Source: Trichobilharzia regenti (Eukaryota > Platyhelminthes > Trematoda > Strigeidida > Schistosomatidae). From it: a stretch of DNA of 64,000 nucleotides. The DNA lies in contig OX235263.1 in NCBI GenBank assembly GCA_944472135.2, forward strand, positions 18,901,379 through 18,965,378. Reading direction: 5' to 3'. Every line of letters begins with the position of its first letter. Within the stretch, counting starts at the first letter, position 1. The notes under the pieces were generated by a model, which was not told the DNA's origin, ran no database searches, and worked only from the letters and a program-made list of their open reading frames with translations. Below are positions 10,236-19,789 of the stretch, piece after piece. The translations under genes and the position numbers were made by a program.

Positions 10236-11400
10236 TTAGGTGTAATTCTGAGGGTGATATAGAGAAGATAAGGACTTATAGACCAGACAGTTAAAGTGCA
10301 CCGCTGTCTAGGCCCTGTTTTCAGCCGGGAAAAAAAAGACACTTTTTTTTAATTTTTTCCTATATTGGGTTAGGATCCCCCCTGCGGCCACACGGTAAAA
10401 AAAAACAAACTTTCAAGAAAAACTAAAGTTCGTCCTGCGAGGAACAAAATTAATTAAAAGGGCTTCCCATTCAAAATCTTAAATGACCATTTTTCAGAGA
10501 ATCTTTCTCATGAACTGGATATCTTTATTCTCTCTCTGTCTCATTTGAATTTCATAATCTTCGGCTTTAATCTACCCCCCCCCACACACACACACTGATA
10601 TAGTGTAATTTTACTTGTCTTTTGTTTCTATGATTTGAGTTGAACTCAGCACACTATCACCCATTTTATTAGTTACTCATAATCTTACGCATCTCTCATA
10701 TTTATTACGTAACCACTTTGCCATTTTATGCATACATTTACATTGTTTAAACTTGAACTGCCTGAGCAGAAACTATATGATCGTGATTTTTGAGCACAGT
10801 TTATTAAGCCGAGAACCCCCTGTCAACTGACATCACGTGAAATTTGCAAGTATGCTGTTAATATACTGCTTCTGTACATAAACTTAATAATAATTTATTT
10901 AGTCTGTAAGCAGTAGCTGATGAGAAGCCAACGGAATAAACATTTGTAAATCGCATATTATTTTGCACAAGCCACTGTTGTTCTTACTTTATTTAAATTA
11001 AAAAAGAAAAGTTTGGGTGAGAAGCGAGCAATTACACCCAATAAAAGACAACAACACCACTTTAATTGAAACTTTTAAGCTAAAAACTTGAAGCACTATT
11101 TCCCACTCGGTGCTCAAAGGAATAAAACCAAAAAAGTGTAATGAGTAGTGCTATGCACAATGATGTATGTAAGGTGCAGAGATGATGTATCCTGCTAAAG
11201 TTTATGATTTCTATTAGGCCTTCTATGGTAAATTTGTTAACTGTCTCAACTTTGATAGACAAATCTGCTTCATAAACTATCGGAATTTCATATTCATTCC
11301 ATCAAATTAAACAAAACAGGGTATGCTATGTTATGTTATGCTGTTTCCTATTGTGAATACTAAAAATGTGTGATACTATTAATATATGTGTAAAACTTGG
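10236..11400. other. Intron with low-complexity tracts and one PLE-tail motif
   Basis: Contains a C/CA tract (10574-10596) and a stretch at 10890-11000 related to the 37.7-kb PLE tail (CTGATGAGAAGCC at 10919-10931). No gene or conserved ORF is seen. Confidence 0.45.
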
Positions 11401-11404
11401 CCAC

Positions 11405-11640
11405 TGTGGTAGCAAATAATTCCATATTAGCTTGTTTATTATTTGTATCACACTGTGATGAAACAGCATTATTTCCTGGATGACACAATTTCGAACAAAA
11501 TTTATTGTTCATAATCATTTCATCAATTATAATTACACAACTTCGAAACTTGAGTTTTATAGTTTTATTTGTTCTCTCCTATTTGCCGTTGTTGGAGTAG
11601 TAGAATTTTCCAGATATCCTGGTGGACAGGTATTGAGTGA
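11405..11640 (+). repeat. Repeat E2 (also at 12.3 and 21.1 kb)
   Basis: A sequence containing 'cgaacaaaatttattgttc' and 'tttgttctctcctatttg' recurs at 12340-12540 and 21100-21300 in opposite orientation. Two copies translate to similar peptides in one frame (MTQFRTKFIVH...), but this reflects repeat identity rather than a supported gene. It abuts the family-E LTR-like repeat at 11648. Confidence 0.5.
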
Positions 11641-11647
11641 TTTCTAC

Positions 11648-11987
11648 TGTAACAACAGAAGACAAGGGCCAAGCAACAGATCCTTCATTAAGGAAATCAA
11701 CACGTATTATTTATATATTTTCATGTACATTATTATAGCTTATTCAAGCAAACAAACACAGTCTTCTGATTCGTTGTTTCTCACAGAAAGTTGACCTTGC
11801 ATCTATTATGTGACTGTTTCTTGAAAGTCAGGTCATCTATATGTTGACTGTATCTGCCTACGCCAAGTCTGCTCTGATTGGTTGTTGAATCAGACTTTGT
11901 TCATATTTTCTCACTACCAATATTTACGATGCAAATACTGACGTAAATAATTGTCTACCGGTTTGGCTAGCAGCCTGTTCTCACCAC
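11648..11987 (-). mobile_element. Solo-LTR-like repeat, family E
   Basis: Plus-strand start TGTAACAACAGAAGACAAGG, i.e. the antisense of the element's 3' end, running to 'ctgttctcacca' near 11987. Inverted relative to the copies at 8.5 and 9.2 kb. Confidence 0.6.
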
Positions 11988-11999
11988 ACTATTACACGT

Positions 12000-12560
12000 G
12001 TTTGCAGTTGGTTCGATAGACAAAGCTTGAGTTATCAATCTATTCCTCCACTCAGATGTTACATTAGATTTTAAAACTGTCACCTTATCCCATCTTATTG
12101 TGTGGTTGTGTATCTTTGCAGGTAGTGAGTACAATAGATGAACTATTCTCTAGATTTCTTATCTTGGTTTTTATGTTAGGCTAGTTTGAGCCATGTATTT
12201 GACCTGACAATCATTGCAGGCAGAATATTAGATAAACTAAATTGTTTTGCTTTATTGGCTCCACAGGATTTATCCATTAACCGACAAAGCTTGTTTATAA
12301 TTGAGTTTGTGGGTTTGAACACCACCTTATTCTACTACCCCTACGACAAATAGGAGAGAACAAAGAAAACCATGAGACTCAAGTTTCGAAGTTGTGTCTT
12401 CGCTCGAGCAGGACATGCTTCTCTCTGTTCGAAAGTGGGAGACTTCGTAAGAAGTTGTGTCTTATGGTTGATATGATTGGTTATGAACAATAAATTTTGT
12501 TCGAAACGTCATCCAGTAAATAATACTGTTTCTCTGGCTATGTGATACATCTAATAAACC
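12000..12560 (-). repeat. Rearranged copy of the 20.7-21.3 kb repeat
   Basis: 12040-12310 is the reverse complement of about 20740-21050 (shared 'tgacctgacaatcattgcag', 'ggctccacaggat'). 12340-12550 repeats 21150-21310 in direct orientation. The unit is of unknown class. Confidence 0.5.
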
Positions 12561-12653
12561 AACTAATTTTTGTGATACAATAATGTAGAGAGCTTTTAAC
12601 AGACATAATCACTTCCTTTTATTTCTATTCAATATTATTCAAATGTATTTTAG

Positions 12654-12786
12654 AGATTTCATTGTACGACGGGCAAAACGCTCTGAAGAGGAAGCCATTA
12701 AATCATTAACTGGTTATATGAATTCACTGGATCGATCTTTATTCTTAACTGATTTAAATGCATTCATACATAATGGTAAACATGAT
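12654..12786 (+). CDS. CFAP61: CFAP61 exon (DFIVRRAKRSEEEAIKSL...)
   Basis: Acceptor atttttag-type AG at 12652-12653, donor gtaagt at 12787. Reads DFIVRRAKRSEEEAIKSL, TGYMNSLDRSLFLTDLNAF, IHNGKHD. Human CFAP61 has INIRFATLLDTPGVENLV, STLMLNKSILEDLDRYNK in the same place. The first base is the third position of a codon, which requires a preceding exon ending in phase 2. The last exon found (ending 6123) ends in phase 0, so one exon of length 3n+2 is missing between them. Confidence 0.88.
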
Positions 12787-13299
12787 GTAAGTTGTTTTAT
12801 TAATGTCAGCAGAAAGTTTGAGCATTGTGGAATAGATCAAATAAAGACATAATTATATTTCACTGGTTTACACACAATGATAAGTTTTGTGTTTTGGTAA
12901 TATTTCGAGCAAATTTACTGCCCCTTATCCCACTAACTGTTAGAATTGTTTTGTTCGCACATTTATGATTTGTACTCATATATATAGTTCAATTTTGTTT
13001 ATTCATTTTTGTGCATTCATAAATATTTTCCAGGCTATTGACAGTTGTGCTGCTGTGTCACCCTTGTTACATGTATCCGGTGTAACCTTAATGAATATAG
13101 ATTCTGTTATACGTCTCTTTTTCCACTTTTTCAAATTAGTTTTTAGAATACAAACATTGTTCCAATCGAATTTTTAGATTTTCCCGTCAATTGATTGGGC
13201 CGAAATGCGCTGTCTCAGGTTGACATGTGAGCTTCTTGTGCAGATGTTTCGATGATGTCTGGGCATTTAATCAGAATTTAGTTGGTGGATGGTGACTAG

Positions 13300-13355
13300 C
13301 AGTGGAATCCAGGAGGCGCATTTCATCATATTTGGGACTCGTCAGTTGGACGTAC
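13300..13355 (-). ncRNA. Antisense hammerhead ribozyme copy, core present
   Basis: On the minus strand the core CTGACGA is at 13345-13339 and GAA at 13324-13322. Helix II (GTCC...TGAT) has three pairs. Helix III is weak, and helix I has a mismatch next to the core. Probably slow or inactive. Confidence 0.5.
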
Positions 13356-13486
13356 CTGCATTCCCCAGTCAGTGGGGTAGCTCTCATGGTCCTAGTGGTC
13401 TAGTAGATAAGGCTTTGACGTTTGCAACTATGGGCACTGGGTTCGAGCCTCGGTGGGAACAACATCACCCACTGGGGAATGCAGGT

Positions 13487-13543
13487 ACATCCACTGGCTG
13501 ACGAGTCCCAAATAGGGTGAAATGCGCGTTATCCTGGATTCCA
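13487..13543 (+). ncRNA. Hammerhead ribozyme (Smalpha type), intact core
   Basis: Core CTGACGA at 13498-13504. Helix II GTCC/GGGT at 13505-13508 and 13515-13518 with loop CAAATA. GAA at 13519-13521; helix III A22-T32, T23-A31, G24-T30. Cleavage triplet ATC, predicted cut after 13533. Helix I uses CTGGAT (13534-13539) against the ATCCACTGG strand before the core. Confidence 0.7.
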
Positions 13544-13639
13544 CTGAGATTCACCATCCACCAATTAAATCTGTTCCAATCGATATTGTGATTTTTATCC
13601 CATGCATGTGCAGCTTTAGATGATTTTGTTTCTAATTTC

Positions 13640-14160
13640 TTGTAAACTTGTGTTTTTGCTTAGTTAGGCGGGCGTTTATGTTCATTCACTCTTATTTTAA
13701 GTGATCTGAACGTTTGACCAACATATTTCGTCGGACACTTGGCACAATATATTTTATAAATCACATTATTTTTATCCGTCATTTTTGTGGGATCTTTCAG
13801 CTGATTTATTTTATTTCTAATTAGATTCGTCGGTTTAAACGTTGTGCAAATCCCAGTATTTTTGAGGTTTCTTCGAATTGCCTCTGATGTACCATTTTTG
13901 TATGGTATTGTGACTGTTGTTTTGCCTTCCTCCGTCTTGTCATTCTCCGGTTTTACCCTCTTTTTTATATTATCTTTGATAAATTCTTTTGGGTAGTTGT
14001 TGTCAAGTAACATTTTGAATAGGACGTTTATTTCTTTACCTGGTCCTCTCATGTTGTTGTAAATCTACCTATTCTATCTACAAGACCTTGTATTAATCCT
14101 CTTTTTACCTTGAGTAGACGAGCTGAGTGATTATCAAGGTATCTTCCATATTGCTTAGTT
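13640..14160 (-). mobile_element. PLE fragment: RT thumb plus GIY-YIG domain
   Basis: A 130-codon minus-strand frame (14052-13660) reads ...MLLDNNYPKEFIKDNIKK, TSEAIRRNLKNTGICTTFKP, NNVIYKIYCAKCPTKYVGQT, FRSLKIRVNEHKRPPN. The first part is the RT-to-nuclease linker; the last is the GIY-YIG nuclease (VIYKIYC..C...YVGQ...L..RV.EH), truncated soon after EH. Upstream, 14053-14160 continues the RT region in broken frames. It is the same subtype as 4.4-5.0 and 38.9-39.9 kb. Confidence 0.8.
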
Positions 14161-14165
14161 TTTCA

Positions 14166-14457
14166 TGTAACAACAGAAGACAAGGGCCAGGCAACAGATG
14201 GTTTTATTATGAAAATCAACACGTATTTATACATATTTCACATACATTATTATAGCTTATGCAAGTAGACAAGCGCAGTTATCTGATTGGTTGTTTATCA
14301 GAAGTTAGGCAGACAAACGCAGGCTTCTGATTGGTTGTTTCGGGATTCCTCGACTAATAGAGTTCTCTATCTGCGAATCATATTTTGCCACGTTAACTTT
14401 GCTGTGATTGGTTGTTGAATCAGCCTTGCTCATATTTTCTCACGGACTGCTCTCACA
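14166..14457 (-). mobile_element. Solo-LTR-like repeat, family E
   Basis: Plus-strand start TGTAACAACAGAAGACAAGG; nearly matches the inverted copy at 41892-42181 over its whole length ('aaacgatctg', 'caaccaatcagataactgcg', 'gcgaatcatattttgcc'). It inserted next to, or into, the PLE fragment ending at 14160. Confidence 0.65.
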
Positions 14458-14459
14458 CA

Positions 14460-15170
14460 CTACCATCTGTTACTCTTTATATTTTGCAGTCTAACATAGA
14501 AAGCTCCCCAATTTCATTCTCTATTTCCATAGTGAATTTTGTTGAGTTGACATGACTGTTTGTGTGGAGAAGAATTTCTGAACATCGTTGGTTTTTAATT
14601 ATTACTAACGTGTCGTGTACACAAACCCAGCAACATTTTATTGATGACCTGAATGGTTTATGCATGAGTACAAATCATAAATGTGTAAATTAAAAAAAAC
14701 AACAAAACAATTCCAACAGTTGGTGGGAACACGGGCAGTGATTTCGCTCGAAATATTACCAAAACACAAAACTTATCATTGTTTGTAAACCACTGAAATA
14801 TAATTATACTTTATTTAAGTTGTTTTAGTTAATGAAATTGGCAGAAAAATAAGGCAATTTGTATTATCCGCTTTCCATTTTTTGTTTATACAAATACAAA
14901 TTAGAGAATTTTGCCAAGTGAGTTATTTTTCATAGCTCACTTGATATCAGTGTTCTCAAGTAGTAAAGTTAATCCACTTAAATAATTTCTTCATTACATT
15001 TGATAGTATATTAAAAAGTTGGTGAATATATCGTGGTGTAGAGTGTTAAATAAGGAGGGCAATTAAAAAGTCAATGACGTTATGAAGTCACGTTAACTGA
15101 GACAGCTAGTTGATATTAGATGATTGGAGATAATCAGCAGGAAGGTTTGGATCTACTTTTTATGTTAGTT
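14460..15170. other. Intron without recognisable elements
   Basis: AT-rich sequence; 14477-14900 partly mirrors 12690-13000 in reverse complement ('cagcaacattttattgatg' region, 'ttaccaaaacacaaaacttatcattg'), showing a local inverted duplication around and just beyond the CFAP61 exon at 12.7 kb. No new gene. Confidence 0.4.
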
Positions 15171-15174
15171 TGCA

Positions 15175-15290
15175 ATCATCAGAAAGGGACTTATTTCCCT
15201 TCTGGGATTCGAATCCGTGTTACCCAGCTCTGGAGTAAAAGACGTTACCACTGAGCTATTTGGGCTCAAGATTGACCTCCTGTAGGATTA
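15175..15290 (-). repeat. tRNA-like SINE head
   Basis: The reverse complement carries A box tagctcagtgg (15254-15264) and B box ggattcgaatccc (15201-15213), with tRNA-like spacing between the boxes. It directly abuts a PLE terminal repeat. Not a functional tRNA, because no acceptor stem closes it. Confidence 0.55.
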
Positions 15291-15560
15291 AAAGTCAACC
15301 TGAACAAAGAATATTCTTTTCAATAATTTCTCCTTTTCAGGTTCTTACAATTATTAAATACAATATTTGTTGTCATGGCAACAATGACCAGTTATGCGAC
15401 GGCGGATACATTTTTAACGTAGAATAACAGATTAATAGCTAAGAGGTGTCAAAATAAATAGTCGTATTTATGTGACACACGTGCTCTGGGCTGAAATCGA
15501 TTAGAAATATTGTAAAACGGGAGACAATGGTGGTGATTAATCATAATAGATTTGTAGAGT
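15291..15560 (-). mobile_element. PLE terminal repeat (pLTR) fragment
   Basis: Matches the arms at 42451-42679 and 42719-42953: 'gaacaaagaatattcttttcaataatttctcc', 'gtcaaaataaatagtc', 'gtgctctgggctgaaatcgat'. On the minus strand it holds a hammerhead relic with core CTGAAAA instead of CTGAAGA. Confidence 0.65.
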
Positions 15561-15829
15561 GTGGGGTAGGAAAACTGACAAATCAGTTCAAGGTTATAGA
15601 AGGTGTAAGGTGAGTGAGGGGCTAGTACAAAGTGGTCTGTCTTAAACAGGAGATAGTAAGACTGGAATGAGAGGTCCAGATTGACTTTTAATTCATAAAA
15701 TGGGAATATTTCACAGTGTCAAATCCTGTAGGATTGTTGTGTTGGATACTTTGACTGGACACTAGTTAGTAACTAGCATTATGCGCTTAATGCCTTGTTT
15801 GGTGTATACTGAATCCTATCGTCAATCAA

Positions 15830-15985
15830 GTTTGCTAGTGTGAACAGCATTCTAGGTGGCTGGTCACCATGGTGAGATGTTTATTACATGAGTTACACAT
15901 GCCGAACCACTATCTTCCGCAACAAGAAATGTTATTTGATGTAGGATTAGGCTGGAAAAGAGTTGGAAGCGTTTTTATCAAGACC
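15830..15985 (+). mobile_element. LINE ORF2 C-terminal fragment (second type)
   Basis: Broken frame resembling RWLGHVLRM ... PQQEMLF..GLGWKR, the same C-terminal motif as the better fragments at 23.2 kb and 42.3 kb (LPRRAML..IGSDWKRA). Only about 150 bp remain. Confidence 0.45.
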
Positions 15986-16014
15986 TGATCTCAGTCCATG
16001 AAATCTGAGTTACA

Positions 16015-16250
16015 GGATTTCATCATGAGCTAACATTAGTTAGAGAACCACAGGAAAACCTGAGAGTACTGGACAGATGTTTCGTCACCCTAGTTTGGGA
16101 CTCCTCATCTGCATACACCCGCTGCCAGGGCTCGAACCCAGGACATTCTGGTCGCAAGGCTAGCTCGTAGACCATTAAGTCACTGGGACCCGATCCAAAG
16201 TTCAATCCATGAATTGTAACATCTGCCGATTCGTGGCCAATAGGGTGCAG
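16015..16250 (-). repeat. SINE family B (left member of inverted pair)
   Basis: Minus-strand order: tRNA-like B box (antisense of gggctcgaacccagg, 16128-16142), hammerhead relic with GACGAAAC at about 16080-16087, then tail 'ctgatgaaatcc'. The core differs from CTGANGA. Head-to-head with 16258-16570. Confidence 0.7.
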
Positions 16251-16257
16251 CAGGTTG

Positions 16258-16570
16258 TGTGTGAGGACAAATACTCGCCGAAGACATTGGCTAGCGGTTT
16301 TGCTATGTCGTGAATTGGCAGAAGTTAGAATTCTTGGGCTGGCCATTGAATCGGGTCCCAGTGGCTTAATGATCTACGAGCTCGCTAGCCTTGTAATCAG
16401 AAGGTGCTGGATCCAAAACCCTGTGGGTGCGTACTGATGAAGAGTCCCAAAGCTAGGACGAAACGGCTGTCTAGTACTCCCAGGATTTTTCCAATGGTTC
16501 TCTTCCCGATGTCAGCTCATGATTAAATCCTGTAACCAATCAGTCAAATTCCTACAAACCAATACTTGAA
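16258..16570 (+). repeat. SINE family B (right member of inverted pair)
   Basis: A box tggcttaatga (16359-16369), B-box remnant ggatccaaaaccc (16410-16422), then hammerhead GTACTG + ATGAAGA + GTCC/GGAC + GAAAC + GGCT + GTC (16431-16482). The core C3 is A. Ends 'caaattcctacaaacc'. Confidence 0.7.
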
Positions 16571-17204
16571 AATCTTTGAGTGTTGGTTTGAGTCTCGTGG
16601 AGTGATGAAGACTGCCTCGTAAGGGTCCTAGGGACATTAAGAAACAATGATTTGTGACTGTTGGCGATATAGTTCGGAGTCGTTTACTCTTCTAAACCTC
16701 CTAGATTCATTCAGTTCTCATTTTCCTCTGAGTAATTATTCTTTATCCAGTAAATTTCTGTTTACTGGAATATTTTTCGAATTTTATTCTTCTTCATCTT
16801 TGTGTAATGTACAGAGTGAGCTGAATGGAACCGTTGCACTTCTTTGCAAGGTTTTCCTTCTACTCATGTTGATCCGAGGCAGGAAAAAACTTATGGCAGT
16901 ACCTACTGTAATCCTGGGAGTTCTCATCATTTTCAAAGTAATGGTTTGTTATTTCATCTATAAGTGTTTGGCATCGGTTTACAGAAGAGACTTATTAGAT
17001 TGTTGTGATATCAAAATTTTAACAATCAGACCGATCACTGGACAGTTATTTCATCCTAGTTTGGAACTTTTCACCAGTTCCATATCAAAACCTAAATCTT
17101 CAGCTCTTTGGTGGCTACTGGATAGATGTCTGAGAAGTTGTGGTCAGTGGAATCTACAATGTCAAATTTTGAGTGGACGCTTATTTTTTAATCTAATTTT
17201 TAAT

Positions 17205-17390
17205 TTTTGATGATAGCTTGATCCCACTTCGTACTTTTGTTACATGTATGGAATTTTCACGGTGTGATATCGGTAGCCCAAATTTTGCAGGCCAACTATT
17301 GATATCAGATGTCCATCGTCAGGGAATCGAACCCGGACCATGTGCAAGGCTGCGAGAGCCCCAACTGTTGTGCGACCAAAGGCATTGGTT
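17205..17390 (-). repeat. tRNA-derived SINE, family C (truncated head)
   Basis: Antisense tail 'tgatagcttgatcccac ... ggaattttcac', then B box (antisense of ggaatcgaacccgg, 17321-17334) and damaged A box. The 5' tRNA end is fused to a family-B SINE at 17400. Confidence 0.6.
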
Positions 17391-17404
17391 GATAGTGGTG
17401 CCAT

Positions 17405-17620
17405 ATCACAAAAAGACGGAGTTAGAATTTCAGGGGTCATTGAATTCCTGCCCAAGTGGTTGAATAGTCAACAAGCTTAGTCTCGTACCCTGCGAGTCCC
17501 AGTTTCGATCTCTAGTGTTGTCGTGGTCGAGCACTGATGGCAGTCTCAAAGTAGGACGAAACAGCCACCTGGTGCTCCCTGAGCGGTTGTTAATGATCTC
17601 TTAAAGTGATGCTGATTCCC
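17405..17620 (+). repeat. SINE family B
   Basis: tRNA-like half with 'cccaagtggttgaatagtc' (17452-17470) and box-B-like gtttcgatctc (17502-17512), then a hammerhead relic at 17535-17575 with GAAAC but a degraded CTGA core and an altered cleavage triplet. Confidence 0.6.
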
Positions 17621-17756
17621 GACGAAATCCACGTTGAAACTGATTCGAATCTCCCCAGCGCAACCATATTTAGTCATACGTAAAGTTAGAATTAAACTTT
17701 TTTTTTAAAGTGTTAACCTCATAAAACTGTTTTATATTTTTGTATTTTATGATTAG

Positions 17757-17834
17757 GACGGAACTCTAATTTCCTGTTATGTTGCTGTTGCTTTGGGCAA
17801 AGTTGTTGGTGTAGCGATCTTACGCGATGAAAAT
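17757..17834 (+). CDS. CFAP61: CFAP61 exon (DGTLISCYVAVALGKVVGVA)
   Basis: 26 codons in phase 0 at both ends; acceptor gattag (17751-17756), donor gtgagc at 17835. Reads DGTLISCYVAVALGKVVGVA then ILRDEN. Human CFAP61 has DGTLLQAFVAEVAEQIVGIA then VIRNEMD. It joins cleanly after ...NGKHD (12786) and before SMEWLRAHYN (22056), so the ungapped spacing agrees with the human protein to within a few residues. Confidence 0.9.
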
Positions 17835-17968
17835 GTGAGCTTCTCAAGTTAACTGATACCATATGTTGCTTTTTTACCATTATTTTTTCAGTAAAAGTAG
17901 TGCTCATGCTGTCTATCACGAATGTAGAGGATGGATTTTTCAATTTTTTCAATTTTTCTTTATTTTTT

Positions 17969-18187
17969 ACGTTCCCAGTGAAACACGGGGCTTCAAGCTA
18001 AAGCCTTGCAGTTTCGGTAGCAGTGGTGTTTATTTTTGCGGGCTGGTGTTGCTAACCTCATGCCCAACCTCCCCTCTCCAAGAGTCTTATTACTGGCTTA
18101 GCGGCGTAAAGGAGTGCATCGGCCGGAGATCGAACCCAGAACCACATACGTGGTCAGAGAGCATTCTACCGCTATGCCACCGATTCA
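17969..18187 (-). repeat. tRNA-derived SINE, family D
   Basis: The reverse complement starts with a tRNA-like head: A box tggcatagcgg (18169-18179) and B box gggttcgatctcc (18126-18138), then 'taagaagtaagac..gaggttgggcatgag' and ends 'gggaacgt'. This is the clearest copy of the family for box sequences. Confidence 0.7.
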
Positions 18188-18552
18188 CAGAGTATGGATA
18201 CTATATGTTAATACATACTGTTAAATTACAACTTGAAATTTATAAAAACAGAAGTTTATTTGATGAAAACATATATAAGAAACAGTTTAAGGCATCTACA
18301 GGTTTATATCATATGAGAGCAGGACATTCTAGATCCTACGTAGGATTTTTGATAGACGAGGAATTAAGATGGCATCTAAAAGTAGGAACTCACTCAGGGA
18401 GAAAATGCTCTGTATTGAACTAATTAGACAAAATAATATAACCTACTAAATACTTTGCAATAACAGTGAGTAAGGTCAACCTCATAGGTCAGAGAACAGT
18501 AATTGGGGATAGTCAGATTGTTAGAATCTAAAAATTTATCTAAGTGTGGAAT

Positions 18553-18805
18553 GGTTACAGGATTTCATCATGGGCTGACATTAGTTAGAGAACCATTGGA
18601 ACACCTGGGATTACTGGACAGCTGTTTCGTTCTAGTTTGGGACTCTTCAGCGATAAGGACCCACCGGGATTCGAACCCAGGACGTTCTGGTTCCAAAACC
18701 AGCGAGCTCTTAGACAATTAAGCCACTGGGACCCGATCCAATGGCCAGCATATGAATTCTAACTTCTGCTAATTCCTGTAGCCAATCAAATCCCTACAAA
18801 CCAAC
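18553..18805 (-). repeat. SINE family B with intact hammerhead core
   Basis: Minus-strand order: 'ttgtagggatttgattggc' end, tRNA-like part with A box tggcttaattg (18718-18728, antisense) and B box gggttcgaatccc (18669-18681), then the hammerhead at 18606-18658 and tail 'tcatgatgaaatcctgtaacc'. Among all family-B copies in the window this one keeps the canonical ribozyme core. Confidence 0.75.
18606..18658 (-). ncRNA. Hammerhead ribozyme in family-B SINE
   Basis: Read on the minus strand: core CTGAAGA at 18650-18644, helix II GTCC...GAAC with one mismatch, then GAA (18628-18626). Helix III is two pairs closed by AGCT, and the triplet is GTC with the cut expected between plus-strand positions 18616 and 18617. 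Helix I TTATCG/CAGTAA has five of six pairs. Antisense to CFAP61, so it would need its own or read-through transcription. Confidence 0.65.
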
Positions 18806-18829
18806 ACTTGAATAAGTGTGGAATGATTA

Positions 18830-19785
18830 ACCCAGCGAAGATGAGGAATTTGCAATCAGCAAATTAAAACACAATTACACAATATCGTGAGATAAGTACG
18901 TCAGGGTTTTTGATCACTGAATATTTCTTCATCGAATCTACATTTAACACATCAAATAAGAATAACTAATTAGAAATACCAGAGATTTGGAAAATATGAC
19001 TAACAATCAAAACAAAGGATAAGAAATAATGAAACTGTACAAATGAATTTTGAAAGTTATGTGATTGCCTTGATTTGGATTATGGTCAGCAATAAATTAA
19101 GCTGGATAACGTGGTCATCGGTAAAAATCCTGTATAACACTATTGGACTTTACCGAATACGTTTACTCTGTGATGGAATTATCCTCTACCACAGTGTTCA
19201 AGTTCTATCCTTATAGCGGGTTTATCTGTCAGGCTGTGAAAAGTTTCCCTTAAGATTATAGACACACCTTATTGTTGGTAAGTGGTGACAAGCACGAAAC
19301 CTAGATGCAAGGCTTCATTCCAATCACCCTCAGTCATCTAATATTCGGTGCAATGAAGTGGTGCTTGGTACTTGAACTATTCTGCGATTGGAACTTCTGA
19401 TAAATGGTTAATTAATGTATTCGCATAGCTTTAAAGTGTATGTAATCTATTCGAATACTTCATAAGTGATGAGAAGATTGTTTACTATCAGCTTCTAAGT
19501 GGTGGCGATCATAAGTTCTCATGAGAAGCTGTCTTATTACTATAGTGTACACGATTCTATTTTCTTCTTAGACTCAAGAAGTGTTATACTCAGCTTCTAA
19601 ACAAATCAGTGATATCTACCGGTTGTCTCTGTTATTATCTGTTAGGATGGATAAGATTCTTTGTAAGCCATGTAGTAATGATCTATTAGAACAAGGCATA
19701 TAAGCGAACAATATTGTTTTCAATTAGATCTTCAGGCTTTACTCTAATTTACATAGACTTATATGTATAAAATTTTAACCAATGA
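18830..19785. other. Intron, mostly unrecognised
   Basis: No gene seen. 19180-19400 holds a decayed copy of SINE family I ('gtgacaagcacgaaaccta', 'ggtgcaatgaagtgg'), including the 3' half of its hammerhead without the CTGACGA core. Confidence 0.4.
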
Positions 19786-19789
19786 CGGT

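Larger units (their letters stand above)
13165..13572 (+). repeat. Smalpha-like SINE with two convergent hammerheads (family A)
   Basis: Order: 'gattttcccgtcaattgattggg' flank, an antisense hammerhead (13300-13355), a tRNA-like promoter with A box tggtctagtag (13396-13406) and B box gggttcgagcctc (13439-13451), then a sense hammerhead (13487-13543). The same order recurs at 44335-44835 and 55518-56010. Schistosome satellite Smalpha with a pol III-type promoter and an active hammerhead is established knowledge; this copy clearly belongs to that group. Confidence 0.8.

Noticed and set aside
10485..10545. Acceptor-bounded NLSHELDIFILS considered as the missing CFAP61 exon
   Set aside because: The matching frame is not in the phase left by the exon ending 6123, and the donor is poor.
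11480..11794. 104-codon frame beginning MTQFRTKFIVH, similar to a frame at 21266-21072
   Set aside because: Both lie in copies of the same repeat; similarity follows from DNA identity and the frame reads into an antisense LTR-like element.
13034..13105. Splice-bounded reading frame (AIDSCAAVSPLLHVSGV) first considered as the CFAP61 exon after 12786
   Set aside because: It has the right phase and length, but 17757-17834 (DGTLISCYVAVALGKVVGVA) matches the human sequence far better at the same position.
15201..15264. tRNA gene candidate (A and B boxes on the minus strand)
   Set aside because: No acceptor stem or anticodon arm closes; it is a SINE head next to a PLE end.
16647..17210. 187-codon open frame on the plus strand
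   Set aside because: Hydrophobic, no recognisable domain, starts in plain intron and ends inside repeat sequence; AT-rich chance frame most likely.
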